Shown: positions 25,734-33,317 of the stretch, in pieces
Numbering within the stretch: position 1 is the first letter of the stretch
Layout: every line of letters starts with the position of its first letter
Assembly: GCF_004799325.1 (NCBI RefSeq)
Contig: NZ_SSMD01000001.1
Span: 496,001 to 560,000, forward strand
Source of the DNA: Thalassobius vesicularis
Lineage (GTDB): Bacteria; Pseudomonadota; Alphaproteobacteria; Rhodobacterales; Rhodobacteraceae
Reading direction: 5' to 3'
DNA: 64,000 nt
The notes under the pieces: model-generated
Told to the model about the DNA's origin: nothing
Databases searched by the model: none
Seen by the model: only the letters and a program-made list of their open reading frames with translations
Translations under genes and position numbers: made by a program

Positions 25734-27116
25734 TTACATCACACTCTTCAGCTTGTGCTTGGCCGGACGGACATAGATGTCGTCACGCTCGGCGTAGCCC
25801 AGCAAGGCGCCCGCCCACAGCCATGTCAGCGGCGTCAGGGTGGCGTTGGGCAACAGGTCGAACACGTTCAGCGCCAGCAGCAGGCTCATGCCCGTCACAT
25901 ATGGGGACGCGTTGACCAGAACGGAACCTTTCAGTTTGTGCCACAGCAGGGCGATCGGCCACAGCAGCAGGCCCAGTTGGGCCAGCCAGCCGACCCAGCC
26001 GAACATGCCCAGCGCGATCACCCAGTAACCATCGGAAACAGTCTGGCTGACCCCGGTGACCGGATCAAGAATCTGGTTGCGCCCCCAGCTGCCCCACCCG
26101 AACAAGGGCTTCTCCATTGCCCGATCCAGCAGCACATTCTCGTTTTCCAAGCGATAGCGCAGCGATCCCGCGCGATCCGCGCTGACCTTTTCGGCCTGCG
26201 CCAGAATCTGCCGCTCGGGCACCAGGTGGGCGCCCTTCAGCACCGGGTAGCTGACCGTCAGCAGCGCCAGCGCCAGCGCGACCCACAATTGCAGGCGGCG
26301 CGGCAGGAACAGCACCAGCGGCACCAGCAGCACCGCGTACATGAACGAGGCCAGCGATTTACACAGCACCAGCACGCCGAACAGATAGGCCGCGATGATC
26401 AGCGCATAGGTCCGGTGCTTTCCGGTTTCCCCCCGCAGCAGCGTCACCGCCGCGACCACGCAGACCATCATGAAGAACGCCGCCCAAAGCCCGTGATACA
26501 GGAACACGATGGGCCGGAACCCCCCGTCGCGCATCATCTGCTCAAAGCTGTGCTGGAAGAACCCGTAGACCCAGATGTTGATCTGCGGTGACAGGCGCAC
26601 CTCCAGCAGCATGGGGATTGAATAGACCAGCCCCGCGAACACGAAGGCCAGCAACAGGTCGCGCTGATCCATCCGGGTGCGCAACAGGCAGCGCGCCAGC
26701 AGGAACGGCGCGATGATCGACACCTGCCGGAACATGGTCGAGACCATGTCCTTGATCCCCATCCCCGGCAGGCCGATCCGGCCAAAGAACACCGGCTCCA
26801 GGTTGGTGATGGTGGTGCCCAACGGGCTGAGGATGAACAGGATCAGGAACACCCGCGCCGCACGGGATTCGGGCAGCAGCTTTACCTGATCCGCATACAG
26901 CGCCAGGCACAGCGCCAGCACGGTCAGGTTCGGCAGCGACTCCTTGTTCAGCGGCGGCAGCAACGGCGGGTCAAACGCGGTGGGCTGCGGCGGCAGGAAC
27001 AGGTACGACCCCAGCAGGCACGCAATCAGCGCCCGACCGGCTGGCATGGATCGAAAGATCACCAGACAAATCAGGGGCGTCAGGGCCAAGACCAGAAATG
27101 CGAAGCTATTGGGCAT
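25734..27116 (-). CDS. Wzy-like O-antigen/EPS polymerase, EPS system 1
   Basis: This integral membrane protein of 460 residues has about ten or more hydrophobic segments and a larger polar loop in the C-terminal half (about 275-340). That loop includes RLENENVLLDRAMEKPLFG, a pattern like the WzyC/ligase-type periplasmic loop. It would polymerise flipped repeat units at the periplasmic face. The frame is open upstream to 27185, but the ATG at 27116 begins directly before the first hydrophobic helix and is preferred. It lies 16 bases upstream of the secreted SGNH/GH protein, so the two are likely co-transcribed. Sequence identity in this family is low, so the assignment rests on topology and context. 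Confidence 0.75.
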   Translation of the reverse strand: MPNSFAFLVLALTPLICLVIFRSMPAGRALIACLLGSYLFLPPQPTAFDPPLLPPLNKESLPNLTVLALCLALYADQVKLLPESRAARVFLILFILSPLGTTITNLEPVFFGRIGLPGMGIKDMVSTMFRQVSIIAPFLLARCLLRTRMDQRDLLLAFVFAGLVYSIPMLLEVRLSPQINIWVYGFFQHSFEQMMRDGGFRPIVFLYHGLWAAFFMMVCVVAAVTLLRGETGKHRTYALIIAAYLFGVLVLCKSLASFMYAVLLVPLVLFLPRRLQLWVALALALLTVSYPVLKGAHLVPERQILAQAEKVSADRAGSLRYRLENENVLLDRAMEKPLFGWGSWGRNQILDPVTGVSQTVSDGYWVIALGMFGWVGWLAQLGLLLWPIALLWHKLKGSVLVNASPYVTGMSLLLALNVFDLLPNATLTPLTWLWAGALLGYAERDDIYVRPAKHKLKSVM

Positions 27117-27255
27117 CGGTTGGATTCTAGCGCCGAATGGCGCGGCTGCTCTGCTTTTTAGAGTTGTTGCCAAGGGGTTTACCAAAGAGTTTCGGCAAAA
27201 TCATGGCTTTCCTGCCTTGGCAGCGATAAACAATGGCCGCAATTTACCAGTACCT

Positions 27256-28500
27256 ATGAATTCCAACAGTAATCGAGGCACCCCGTTTCCCGTCATGGCC
27301 GTAAGCGCCCCGCATCAACCCAGGACAGACATTCGCATCGCCTATCTGTGCGATATGACTCCGCTTGACCCGTGGCCCTATTCCGGCGGCAACACCCGTA
27401 TTTTCAAAGCCCTGTCCCGGGAATTTGCCGACATCACGATCCTCAGCCAATCGTGGGGCCTGGCCGAGCCGATCCGCCGCGCCCTGTACCGCCTGCCCGA
27501 CGCGCTGCAACTGCGGTTGCGCTGGCGGCTGCACCTGTTGCTGTCGCCCATCATCCGCCGTCAGGTCGAGCGTGAGCTGCGCAAGGGACAGTACGACGTG
27601 CTGTTCAGCGCCTACAGCTACCATTCGCTCTACCGGGTGCGCGCGCCGCAGGGCACCTGCGTGGTCTACACCTCGGACGCGACCCCGACGACCTACAAGA
27701 ACTCGGTGATCGGGCGTCAGTTCGGATCGTATATCCGGCTGTCGCGCCGTCTGGACCCGCTGGTGTTGAAGACGGAAACCGACACGTTCCGCGCCGCCGA
27801 TCTGTTGCTCTGGCCCTCCAAATGGCTGAAGAACCGCGCCGATCCGCTGTACGAGCTGGACCCCGACAAATCCCGCGTCGTGCCGTGGGGCGCCAACATC
27901 CCCGAACCGACCCTGCGCCTGGAACCGCCGCACCTGTCGCCCGACTCCACCGTCCGCATCCTGTTCGTCGGCCGAAATTGGGAGGCAAAGGGCGGCCCCA
28001 TCACTGCCGCTACCGTCCTTGCCCTGCGCGAAGCGGGGATCGAAACGCACCTGACCGTTGTCGGCTGCCAGCCCCCCGACACCGGCCTGCCACCCGAAGC
28101 GCTGACGGTCTATCGCTCGCTCGACAAGACCGACCCGGCCGAGCTGGCGCTGTTCCAGTCGCTCTATGAACGCTCGCATTTCATCCTGATGCCGTCGTTC
28201 GAATCCTACGGTTTCGCCTTCTGCGAGGCGTCCGCCTTCGGCCTGCCCTCGCTGTGCCTGAACGCGGGTGGCGTCCCGATCGAAGAGGGCGTGAACGGCC
28301 ACGCCCTGCCGCTGAACGCCACCGCCGATGATTACCGCGACGTGATCCGCGGCTACATGGACGCCCCGCAGAAATACGACAAACTGCGCCGCACGACCCG
28401 CGAAACCTATGTCCAGAAATTGAATTGGCCCGCCTGGGCAAGAACCGTGGCGGGCCTGATCGTCGAATGTGTAGCTGCGAAAAGGGGTGGCCGGTCCTGA
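27256..28500 (+). CDS. GT4-family glycosyltransferase
   Basis: This 414-residue GT-B enzyme has an N-terminal IAYLCDMTPLDPWPYSGG segment, the donor-half start ILFVGRNWEAKGG, and E-x7-E as ESYGFAFCE. The start at 27256 avoids overlap with the divergent Wzy gene; another ATG at 27295 begins closer to the conserved domain. It is convergent with the ExoY-type gene, with only ten bases between stops. It probably contributes a sugar to the system 1 repeat unit. Confidence 0.86.
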   Translation: MNSNSNRGTPFPVMAVSAPHQPRTDIRIAYLCDMTPLDPWPYSGGNTRIFKALSREFADITILSQSWGLAEPIRRALYRLPDALQLRLRWRLHLLLSPIIRRQVERELRKGQYDVLFSAYSYHSLYRVRAPQGTCVVYTSDATPTTYKNSVIGRQFGSYIRLSRRLDPLVLKTETDTFRAADLLLWPSKWLKNRADPLYELDPDKSRVVPWGANIPEPTLRLEPPHLSPDSTVRILFVGRNWEAKGGPITAATVLALREAGIETHLTVVGCQPPDTGLPPEALTVYRSLDKTDPAELALFQSLYERSHFILMPSFESYGFAFCEASAFGLPSLCLNAGGVPIEEGVNGHALPLNATADDYRDVIRGYMDAPQKYDKLRRTTRETYVQKLNWPAWARTVAGLIVECVAAKRGGRS

Positions 28501-28510
28501 CGGCCAGTCC

Positions 28511-29203
28511 TTAGTGGCCAGTGGCTTTCAGAACCACACCAAAGGTCTTAGCGACGACTTTCAGATCCGTGCCCAGCGACAGGTCCCCGAAATACTCGGC
28601 ATCAAAGCCTGCGCGCTGGCGGAAGCTGCTTTCGTTACGAACCGAGATCTGCCAGTAGCCGGTGATGCCCGGACGCATCGCATAGTACTCGGTGCCCGGA
28701 TAGATCACGCGCTGGGTTGCCATGATCGGGCGCGGACCGACCAGCGACATGTCACCGATCAGCACGTTGAACAGCTGCGGCAGCTCGTCCAGCGAGGTGG
28801 CGCGGATCAGCTTGCCGATACGGGTGATGCGCGGGTCGTTCTTCAGCTTCTGATCGCGGTCCCACTCGGCGCGGGCCTCGGGGTTGGTGTTCAGATAGCC
28901 TTCCAGCACCGCGTCGGCATTCGTCACCATCGAGCGCAGTTTCCACATGCGGAACACGCGACCGTTCAGGCCCACACGGTTCTGGGAATAAAAGGGCGAT
29001 TTGCCGTCGCTCATGACCATCAGGGCCAGAACCAGCGTGACCAGCGCAACCACGGGGGCGGCGATCAGCACAACGGCGATATCCAGGGCGCGTTTGCCGT
29101 GGTCGCGGTAAAACGCATAGCCCGTGGCAAAACGAGGCTCAGGGGCGGCAACGGCAAGGCCGGCACCGGCAATTTCATAAGCTGTATCAACGCGAATATT
29201 CAC
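28511..29203 (-). CDS. exoY: ExoY/WcaJ-type initiating sugar-phosphate transferase, EPS system 1
   Basis: This polyisoprenyl-phosphate hexose-1-phosphate transferase starts the EPS repeat unit on undecaprenyl phosphate. It is about 230 residues, the short ExoY form with one N-terminal hydrophobic helix (about 40-65). Conserved elements are MWKLRSM, the DELPQLFNVL segment, GDMSLVGPRP and RPGITGYWQ. The GTG at 29203 has GGGGAAAG five bases upstream; an ATG at 29221 in the same frame lacks a ribosome site. It begins after a gene-free leader with three hairpins. A second paralogue occurs at 32583-33242. Confidence 0.9.
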   Translation of the reverse strand: MNIRVDTAYEIAGAGLAVAAPEPRFATGYAFYRDHGKRALDIAVVLIAAPVVALVTLVLALMVMSDGKSPFYSQNRVGLNGRVFRMWKLRSMVTNADAVLEGYLNTNPEARAEWDRDQKLKNDPRITRIGKLIRATSLDELPQLFNVLIGDMSLVGPRPIMATQRVIYPGTEYYAMRPGITGYWQISVRNESSFRQRAGFDAEYFGDLSLGTDLKVVAKTFGVVLKATGH

Positions 29204-29221
29204 AGGACTTTCCCCATACAT

Positions 29222-30055
29222 TCATTACGCAGATGCCGGAGGAATCCGGCACGATACACCCATCTGTCGAGAAGCCCCGACAGCTACAGCCCTTGGTCTT
29301 CGGTAACTCCAGAGGCGCGGCAGCTGCGCATCCGGATCTCTTGACGCCGACAACGGTTTTGTCGGTGGCGCCGCCTGATCCCGGTACCCATCCGTGATCC
29401 GCTCGCCTTGATTAGAGTTTCTCGCTCTTTCTTTATTGTTTTTACGAAATTGGGCATTTCTCCGTCAATTGAGCCCATGAAAATGCAACTGCCGCACGAT
29501 CCTCAAATCAGCCAGTTTCAGCCTATTTCCAGGGGGTCCGTGATCGCGCTTCGGACTCGCCCCGCACTCGGGTCGGCCGGACTAAGGCACCGCATTTGGC
29601 CTTCGCGGCGAGGTGGTCCAAATCCGCCATCATTGTACAACAGAACGATACAAAAGTGACGCCGCACCCGCTAAACAACCCAAAGCGCGAACAATCCTGC
29701 CCCAATTGGCCCCGTTTCTGCCCCAAATCGGGCGTCCTAAATATGGCCAAATCCGGCCAAATCCGGGCGGAAATCCTGAAATCCCGGCCAATTATGTCCA
29801 GATTGTGGCAGCACTTTGCCGAACTTGTGCAGCTCCTGTGCGGAATTTTTGACGCGATCACATTTTTTGGAGTCACAACTTAAAGGCGATCAAAGGGCGA
29901 TAACAATTCATGCAAATTCTGGAAATTGTCCCGAATAGTCACCCAATGTATTCAAAAACCTGATTCGCGGCCTCGATCCGGGCCTGCCACGGCTATTGAT
30001 CCGTGGGCCGTTATTGCCGATAAGCCTTTGACCCTGCTGCCGGAGCCGCAAACGC
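29222..30055. promoter_or_regulatory. 834-base gene-free divergent region with hairpins and GGCCAAT/GCCCCAA words
   Basis: No credible gene is present between exoY and the MarR gene; short open frames lack ribosome sites and family-like sequence. On the exoY side are three short perfect hairpins: GCCGGA/TCCGGC (29235-29250), CTGTCG/CGACAG (29264-29283) and CCGACAA/TTGTCGG (29347-29365). In the middle, a cluster of related words includes CCAATTGG (29702-29709), TGGCCAAATC (29744-29753), GGCCAAATCC (29755-29764) and CGGCCAATTA (29785-29794). This looks like a large regulatory region with several sites for one DNA-binding protein. Confidence 0.5.
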
Positions 30056-30538
30056 ATGAGCGACCACGACAAAGTCGAGAAAACCGTCGGGCTGATTTTC
30101 CAACACGTGGCGCGACTGCGCTCTCGCCTGTTCGATCAGAAACTGTCGCCCCACGGTCTGACCTCGGCGCAGGTATTTGCCCTGAACTACCTGATCCGCG
30201 AGGACGGCCTGACCCAGGTCGAGCTGGCCCGCTATCTGGGCATCGGCACCGTCGCCGTCAGCGGCCTGATCGACCGGCTTGAAGCCGCGCAATGGGTCGT
30301 CCGCAAACCCGACCCGCGCGATCGCCGGTCCAACCGGATCTGGCTGCTACCCGCTGCCGAGGAAAAGAAGCAGGTCCTGCGCGAGGCCGCCCGCGCCGTC
30401 AACGCCGCCACGCTGTCCGGCTTCTCGCCCGAAGAGGTCGATCAACTGCTGTCGCTGATGCACCGCGCCCGCCGCAACCTGATCGACACCATGAAAGACG
30501 ACCCTGAACTGGTCCTGCCCCCCTCGGCCCGCAAATAA
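30056..30538 (+). CDS. MarR-family transcriptional regulator
   Basis: This 160-residue regulator has a winged helix-turn-helix at about 45-105: TQVELARYLGIGTVAVSGLI recognition region followed by a wing with DPRDRRSNRIWL. That is the DxR...R pattern of MarR proteins. N- and C-terminal helices would dimerise. A hotdog thioesterase starts ten bases downstream, so the two form a small operon. It may regulate the thioesterase gene, or act at the long upstream gene-free region; the ligand is unknown. Confidence 0.9.
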   Translation: MSDHDKVEKTVGLIFQHVARLRSRLFDQKLSPHGLTSAQVFALNYLIREDGLTQVELARYLGIGTVAVSGLIDRLEAAQWVVRKPDPRDRRSNRIWLLPAAEEKKQVLREAARAVNAATLSGFSPEEVDQLLSLMHRARRNLIDTMKDDPELVLPPSARK

Positions 30539-30548
30539 GGAACGCCCC

Positions 30549-30956
30549 ATGTCCCGACTGGACGAGATCACGCAGGTCATGAGCGGCTTCAACCGCGAGA
30601 TGGGCTTTCGCCTTGTGGACTGGTCCGCCGAATGCGCCCGGACCGAGGTGGCGATCCAGCCCCAGCACCTGAACTCGCAAGGGATCGTGCATGGCGGCCT
30701 CTACTGCGCCTTTCTGGATTTCAACTGCGGCATCGCCGGCAATTACCATGACGAGGACGAGCCCGCGAAATCCTGCATCACCCTGTCGCTGACCACCAAC
30801 TTCGTCAGCTCGGCCCGGGGCGGCAAGCTGCTGGGCATCGGCCGCAAGATCGGCGGCGGGCGCAATATCTTCTACGCCGAGGCCGAGATCCGCGACGAGG
30901 CCGGCACCCTTCTGGCCACCGCGATGGGCACGTTCAAATACAGCCACCAGCGCTGA
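30549..30956 (+). CDS. PaaI-like hotdog-fold acyl-CoA thioesterase
   Basis: This 135-residue single hotdog domain carries the PaaI/YbgC-type motif (QGIVHGGLYCAFLD) with an HGG turn and the later strand (TLSLTTNFVSSARGGKLLG). It likely hydrolyses a small acyl- or aryl-CoA. AAGGA lies upstream of the ATG. Its pairing with a MarR regulator suggests a small detoxification or aromatic-acid function, not EPS synthesis. The substrate cannot be inferred from sequence. Confidence 0.86.
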   Translation: MSRLDEITQVMSGFNREMGFRLVDWSAECARTEVAIQPQHLNSQGIVHGGLYCAFLDFNCGIAGNYHDEDEPAKSCITLSLTTNFVSSARGGKLLGIGRKIGGGRNIFYAEAEIRDEAGTLLATAMGTFKYSHQR

Positions 30957-31061
30957 AAATCCCGGCTTCGCACCGAAATCGTCATTTTCTTGCCCAGCTT
31001 CCCCCCTATCGGGGCGCTCAAACCCGCGTATAGTCGGGCAAACAGGCGAAAAGGCTGACCA

Positions 31062-32354
31062 GTGGCACAGGGCAAATTGCGCATTCTGATCCTTGCGGAC
31101 GAGTTTAACCCCGAGTGGCCCTCGCTGCCGATCGTCGCCTATAAATACGCGCTGGAGCTGGCCAAGCATTGCGACCTGACCATCGCCACCCATGTCCGCA
31201 ACCGCGAGAACGTGGAAAAGGCAGGCGCGGGTCTGAACATCACCTATATCGACAACGAGTATATCGCCGCGCCGATGTTCAAGATCGCCCGCCTTCTGCG
31301 TGGAGGGGAGGAGGTCGCCTGGTCCACCTCGCAGATCATGAACTACATCCCCTACCTGGCGTTCGAACGGGGCGTCTGGCAGCACTTCAAGGCCGACCTG
31401 AAGGCGGGCAAGTTCGACATCGTGCACCGCATCACGCCAATGTCGCCCACGATGCCCAGCTATATCGCGCATAAATCCCCGGTGCCGTTTGTCATCGGCC
31501 CGCTGAACGGCGCCCTGCCCTGGCCCGCCGCCTTCACCGCCGAACAGACCCGCGAGAAAGAGCGCCTGCGCGCCCTGCGGGATTTCTACAAATACCTGCC
31601 CTATGCGCGTTCGACCTATGACGATGCCGCCTGCGTGCTGACCGGCTTCAGCCACACTCGCGCCGATCTGGCCCGCGTGCCGGACGACCGCATCGTCATG
31701 TTCCCCGAGATCGGCTTTGACCCCGCGATCTTCCACGACACCGGCTCGAAACCTGCCGGACGCCGCGCCGACCACGTGCGGTTCATGTTTGCCGGCCGTC
31801 TGGTGCCTTACAAACTGCCCGAGCTGCCGCTCCACGCCTTCGCCAACTCGCCGCTGTTGCGCCAGCACCACCTGCATATCCTTGGCGACGGCCCCGAACT
31901 GCCCAGGATGCAGGCCTTCATCACCCAGCATAACCTTCAGGACTGCGTCACCCTCGAAGGCCGCAAGACCCAGGCCGAGGTGGCACAATGGATGCGTGAC
32001 TGCGACGTCTTCGTCTTCCCCTCGATCCGCGAGTTGGGCGCGGGGGTGGTGATTGAATCGATGGCCTGCGGTCAGCACCTGATCTGCGCCGATTACGGTG
32101 CCCCCGGCGATCTGACCGGCCACGGCACCCGCGGCGACGCCATCCCGATGGCCCCCTTCCCGCAGCTCGCCCAAGGCTTCCAAACCGCGATGGAGCGTGC
32201 CGTCACCGACCGCGACCGCTCAACCGCGCTGGCCGCAGCCGCCCGTGATTACGCCGTCCAGCTGTTCCCCTGGGCCGTCAAAGGCGCGCGCACGGCGGAT
32301 CTGTACCACGCGATTCTGAACGGCCAGAACATGCAGGCCTTTGCCTACGACTGA
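31062..32354 (+). CDS. GT4-family glycosyltransferase
   Basis: This 430-residue GT-B enzyme begins at a GTG. It has an N-terminal ILILADEFNPEWPS segment, PFVIGPLNGALPWP acceptor-side loop, donor-half start MFAGRLVPYK and E-x7-E as ELGAGVVIE. It stands alone between the MarR/thioesterase pair and the second initiating transferase. It probably belongs to EPS system 2. A long inverted repeat follows its stop codon (32382-32425). Confidence 0.86.
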   Translation: MAQGKLRILILADEFNPEWPSLPIVAYKYALELAKHCDLTIATHVRNRENVEKAGAGLNITYIDNEYIAAPMFKIARLLRGGEEVAWSTSQIMNYIPYLAFERGVWQHFKADLKAGKFDIVHRITPMSPTMPSYIAHKSPVPFVIGPLNGALPWPAAFTAEQTREKERLRALRDFYKYLPYARSTYDDAACVLTGFSHTRADLARVPDDRIVMFPEIGFDPAIFHDTGSKPAGRRADHVRFMFAGRLVPYKLPELPLHAFANSPLLRQHHLHILGDGPELPRMQAFITQHNLQDCVTLEGRKTQAEVAQWMRDCDVFVFPSIRELGAGVVIESMACGQHLICADYGAPGDLTGHGTRGDAIPMAPFPQLAQGFQTAMERAVTDRDRSTALAAAARDYAVQLFPWAVKGARTADLYHAILNGQNMQAFAYD

Positions 32355-32381
32355 CCCCTCGCATCAGCCCGACCTCATACT

Positions 32382-32425
32382 CGCCCAAAAGATGTCCGAT
32401 CCGAAAACTGATCACCTCTTGGGCG
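32382..32425. repeat. 13-base inverted repeat after GT4 gene
   Basis: Arms CGCCCAAAAGATG (32382-32394) and CACCTCTTGGGCG (32413-32425) pair at 11 of 13 positions around an 18-base loop. No uridine tract follows, so it may be an operator or a processing hairpin and not a classical terminator. The GCCCAA core resembles the words in other EPS promoters of the window. Confidence 0.45.
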
Positions 32426-32514
32426 ATTTACCTTAGGGTCATGCCGCAAAACACTCATTTTCATCAATTTTTCTTTGGTAATTGCAAAAACTTGCGGTAA
32501 TTAAATCTCAATAT

Positions 32515-32530
32515 GGGCAAAAAATTGCCC
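32515..32530. promoter_or_regulatory. Perfect GGGCAA-4-TTGCCC palindrome upstream of second initiating transferase
   Basis: Half-sites GGGCAA (32515-32520) and TTGCCC (32525-32530) are separated by AAAA and lie about 52 bases upstream of the start at 32583. The spacing and AT-rich surroundings (32430-32580) suggest an operator in the promoter of the initiating transferase/wzc unit. It is similar in kind to the 24-base palindrome at 6704-6727. Confidence 0.5.
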
Positions 32531-32582
32531 CAAAGGCTCAATAAGCCTAAACGAGCAGATCATTCACCGAGGCAGGTGTAAC

Positions 32583-33242
32583 GTGTACGACTTTGGTAAC
32601 CAGGGCGCCCTTGGGGACGCTTTTTATGCGCAATTGCGCCTTCCCGACTCTTTCCGCTGGACCCTTTTTGGTTGGGTCAAACGGACCTTCGATATCCTTC
32701 TCAGCCTGTACCTGTTGCCCGTCCTGATCATTCTGGGCGTCGGCCTGCTGGTGCTGAACCCGTTCTTCAACCGTGGCAGCCTGCTGTTCGTGCAGCCCAG
32801 AATGGGCCGCGATTGCAGAGCCTTCAGGGCGTACAAATTCCGCACCATGGTTGCCTCGAACGTCAAGCGCGGCCCCAATGACCCGCTAGAGCGTCACCGC
32901 ATCACCCGCCTGGGCGGTTTCCTGCGCCGCACCCGCCTGGACGAGCTGCCCCAGATCCTCAACGTGCTGAAGGGCGACATGAGCCTGATCGGCCCCCGCC
33001 CCGACTATTACGACCACGCCGTCGCCTTTCTGGACACGATCCAGGGCTACCGCGAACGCCACATGGTCCGCCCCGGCATTTCCGGCCTGGCCCAGACCGA
33101 AATCGGCTATGTCGAGGGCACCGAAGCCACCAAACGCAAGGTTCAGGCCGATCTTTTCTACATCACCAACACGGGTTTTGCGTTGGAAGCGTGGATTTTC
33201 TGGCGTACTCTGCTGACCGTATTCGGGCGCGCAGGGGCCTGA
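32583..33242 (+). CDS. ExoY-type initiating sugar-phosphate transferase, EPS system 2
   Basis: This 219-residue polyisoprenyl-phosphate sugar transferase primes undecaprenyl phosphate. It has one N-terminal helix (about 32-58), YKFRTMV, RLDELPQILNVLKGD, LIGPRPDYY and RPGISGLAQTE. It starts with GTG behind GAGG. It differs clearly from the exoY paralogue at 28511-29203, so the two probably attach different first sugars or serve different polymers. It is followed after 75 bases by the Wzc-like gene. Confidence 0.9.
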   Translation: MYDFGNQGALGDAFYAQLRLPDSFRWTLFGWVKRTFDILLSLYLLPVLIILGVGLLVLNPFFNRGSLLFVQPRMGRDCRAFRAYKFRTMVASNVKRGPNDPLERHRITRLGGFLRRTRLDELPQILNVLKGDMSLIGPRPDYYDHAVAFLDTIQGYRERHMVRPGISGLAQTEIGYVEGTEATKRKVQADLFYITNTGFALEAWIFWRTLLTVFGRAGA

Positions 33243-33317
33243 TCGTTTCTGCGCAATTCAGGCGGTGCTTTGCACCCTAATCAGACCGCCCGCAAAGGGC
33301 GGCACGGGCAGTAGTGA

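Noticed and set aside
23477-25915. Open frame of about 810 codons on the plus strand opposite the SGNH/GH protein
   Set aside because: Antisense to a gene with signal peptide and catalytic motifs; the composition is typical of a reverse-frame artefact.
29408-29659. Possible 83-codon gene in the long intergenic region
   Set aside because: No ribosome-binding site, no recognisable domain, and the stretch looks like regulatory DNA with repeated words.
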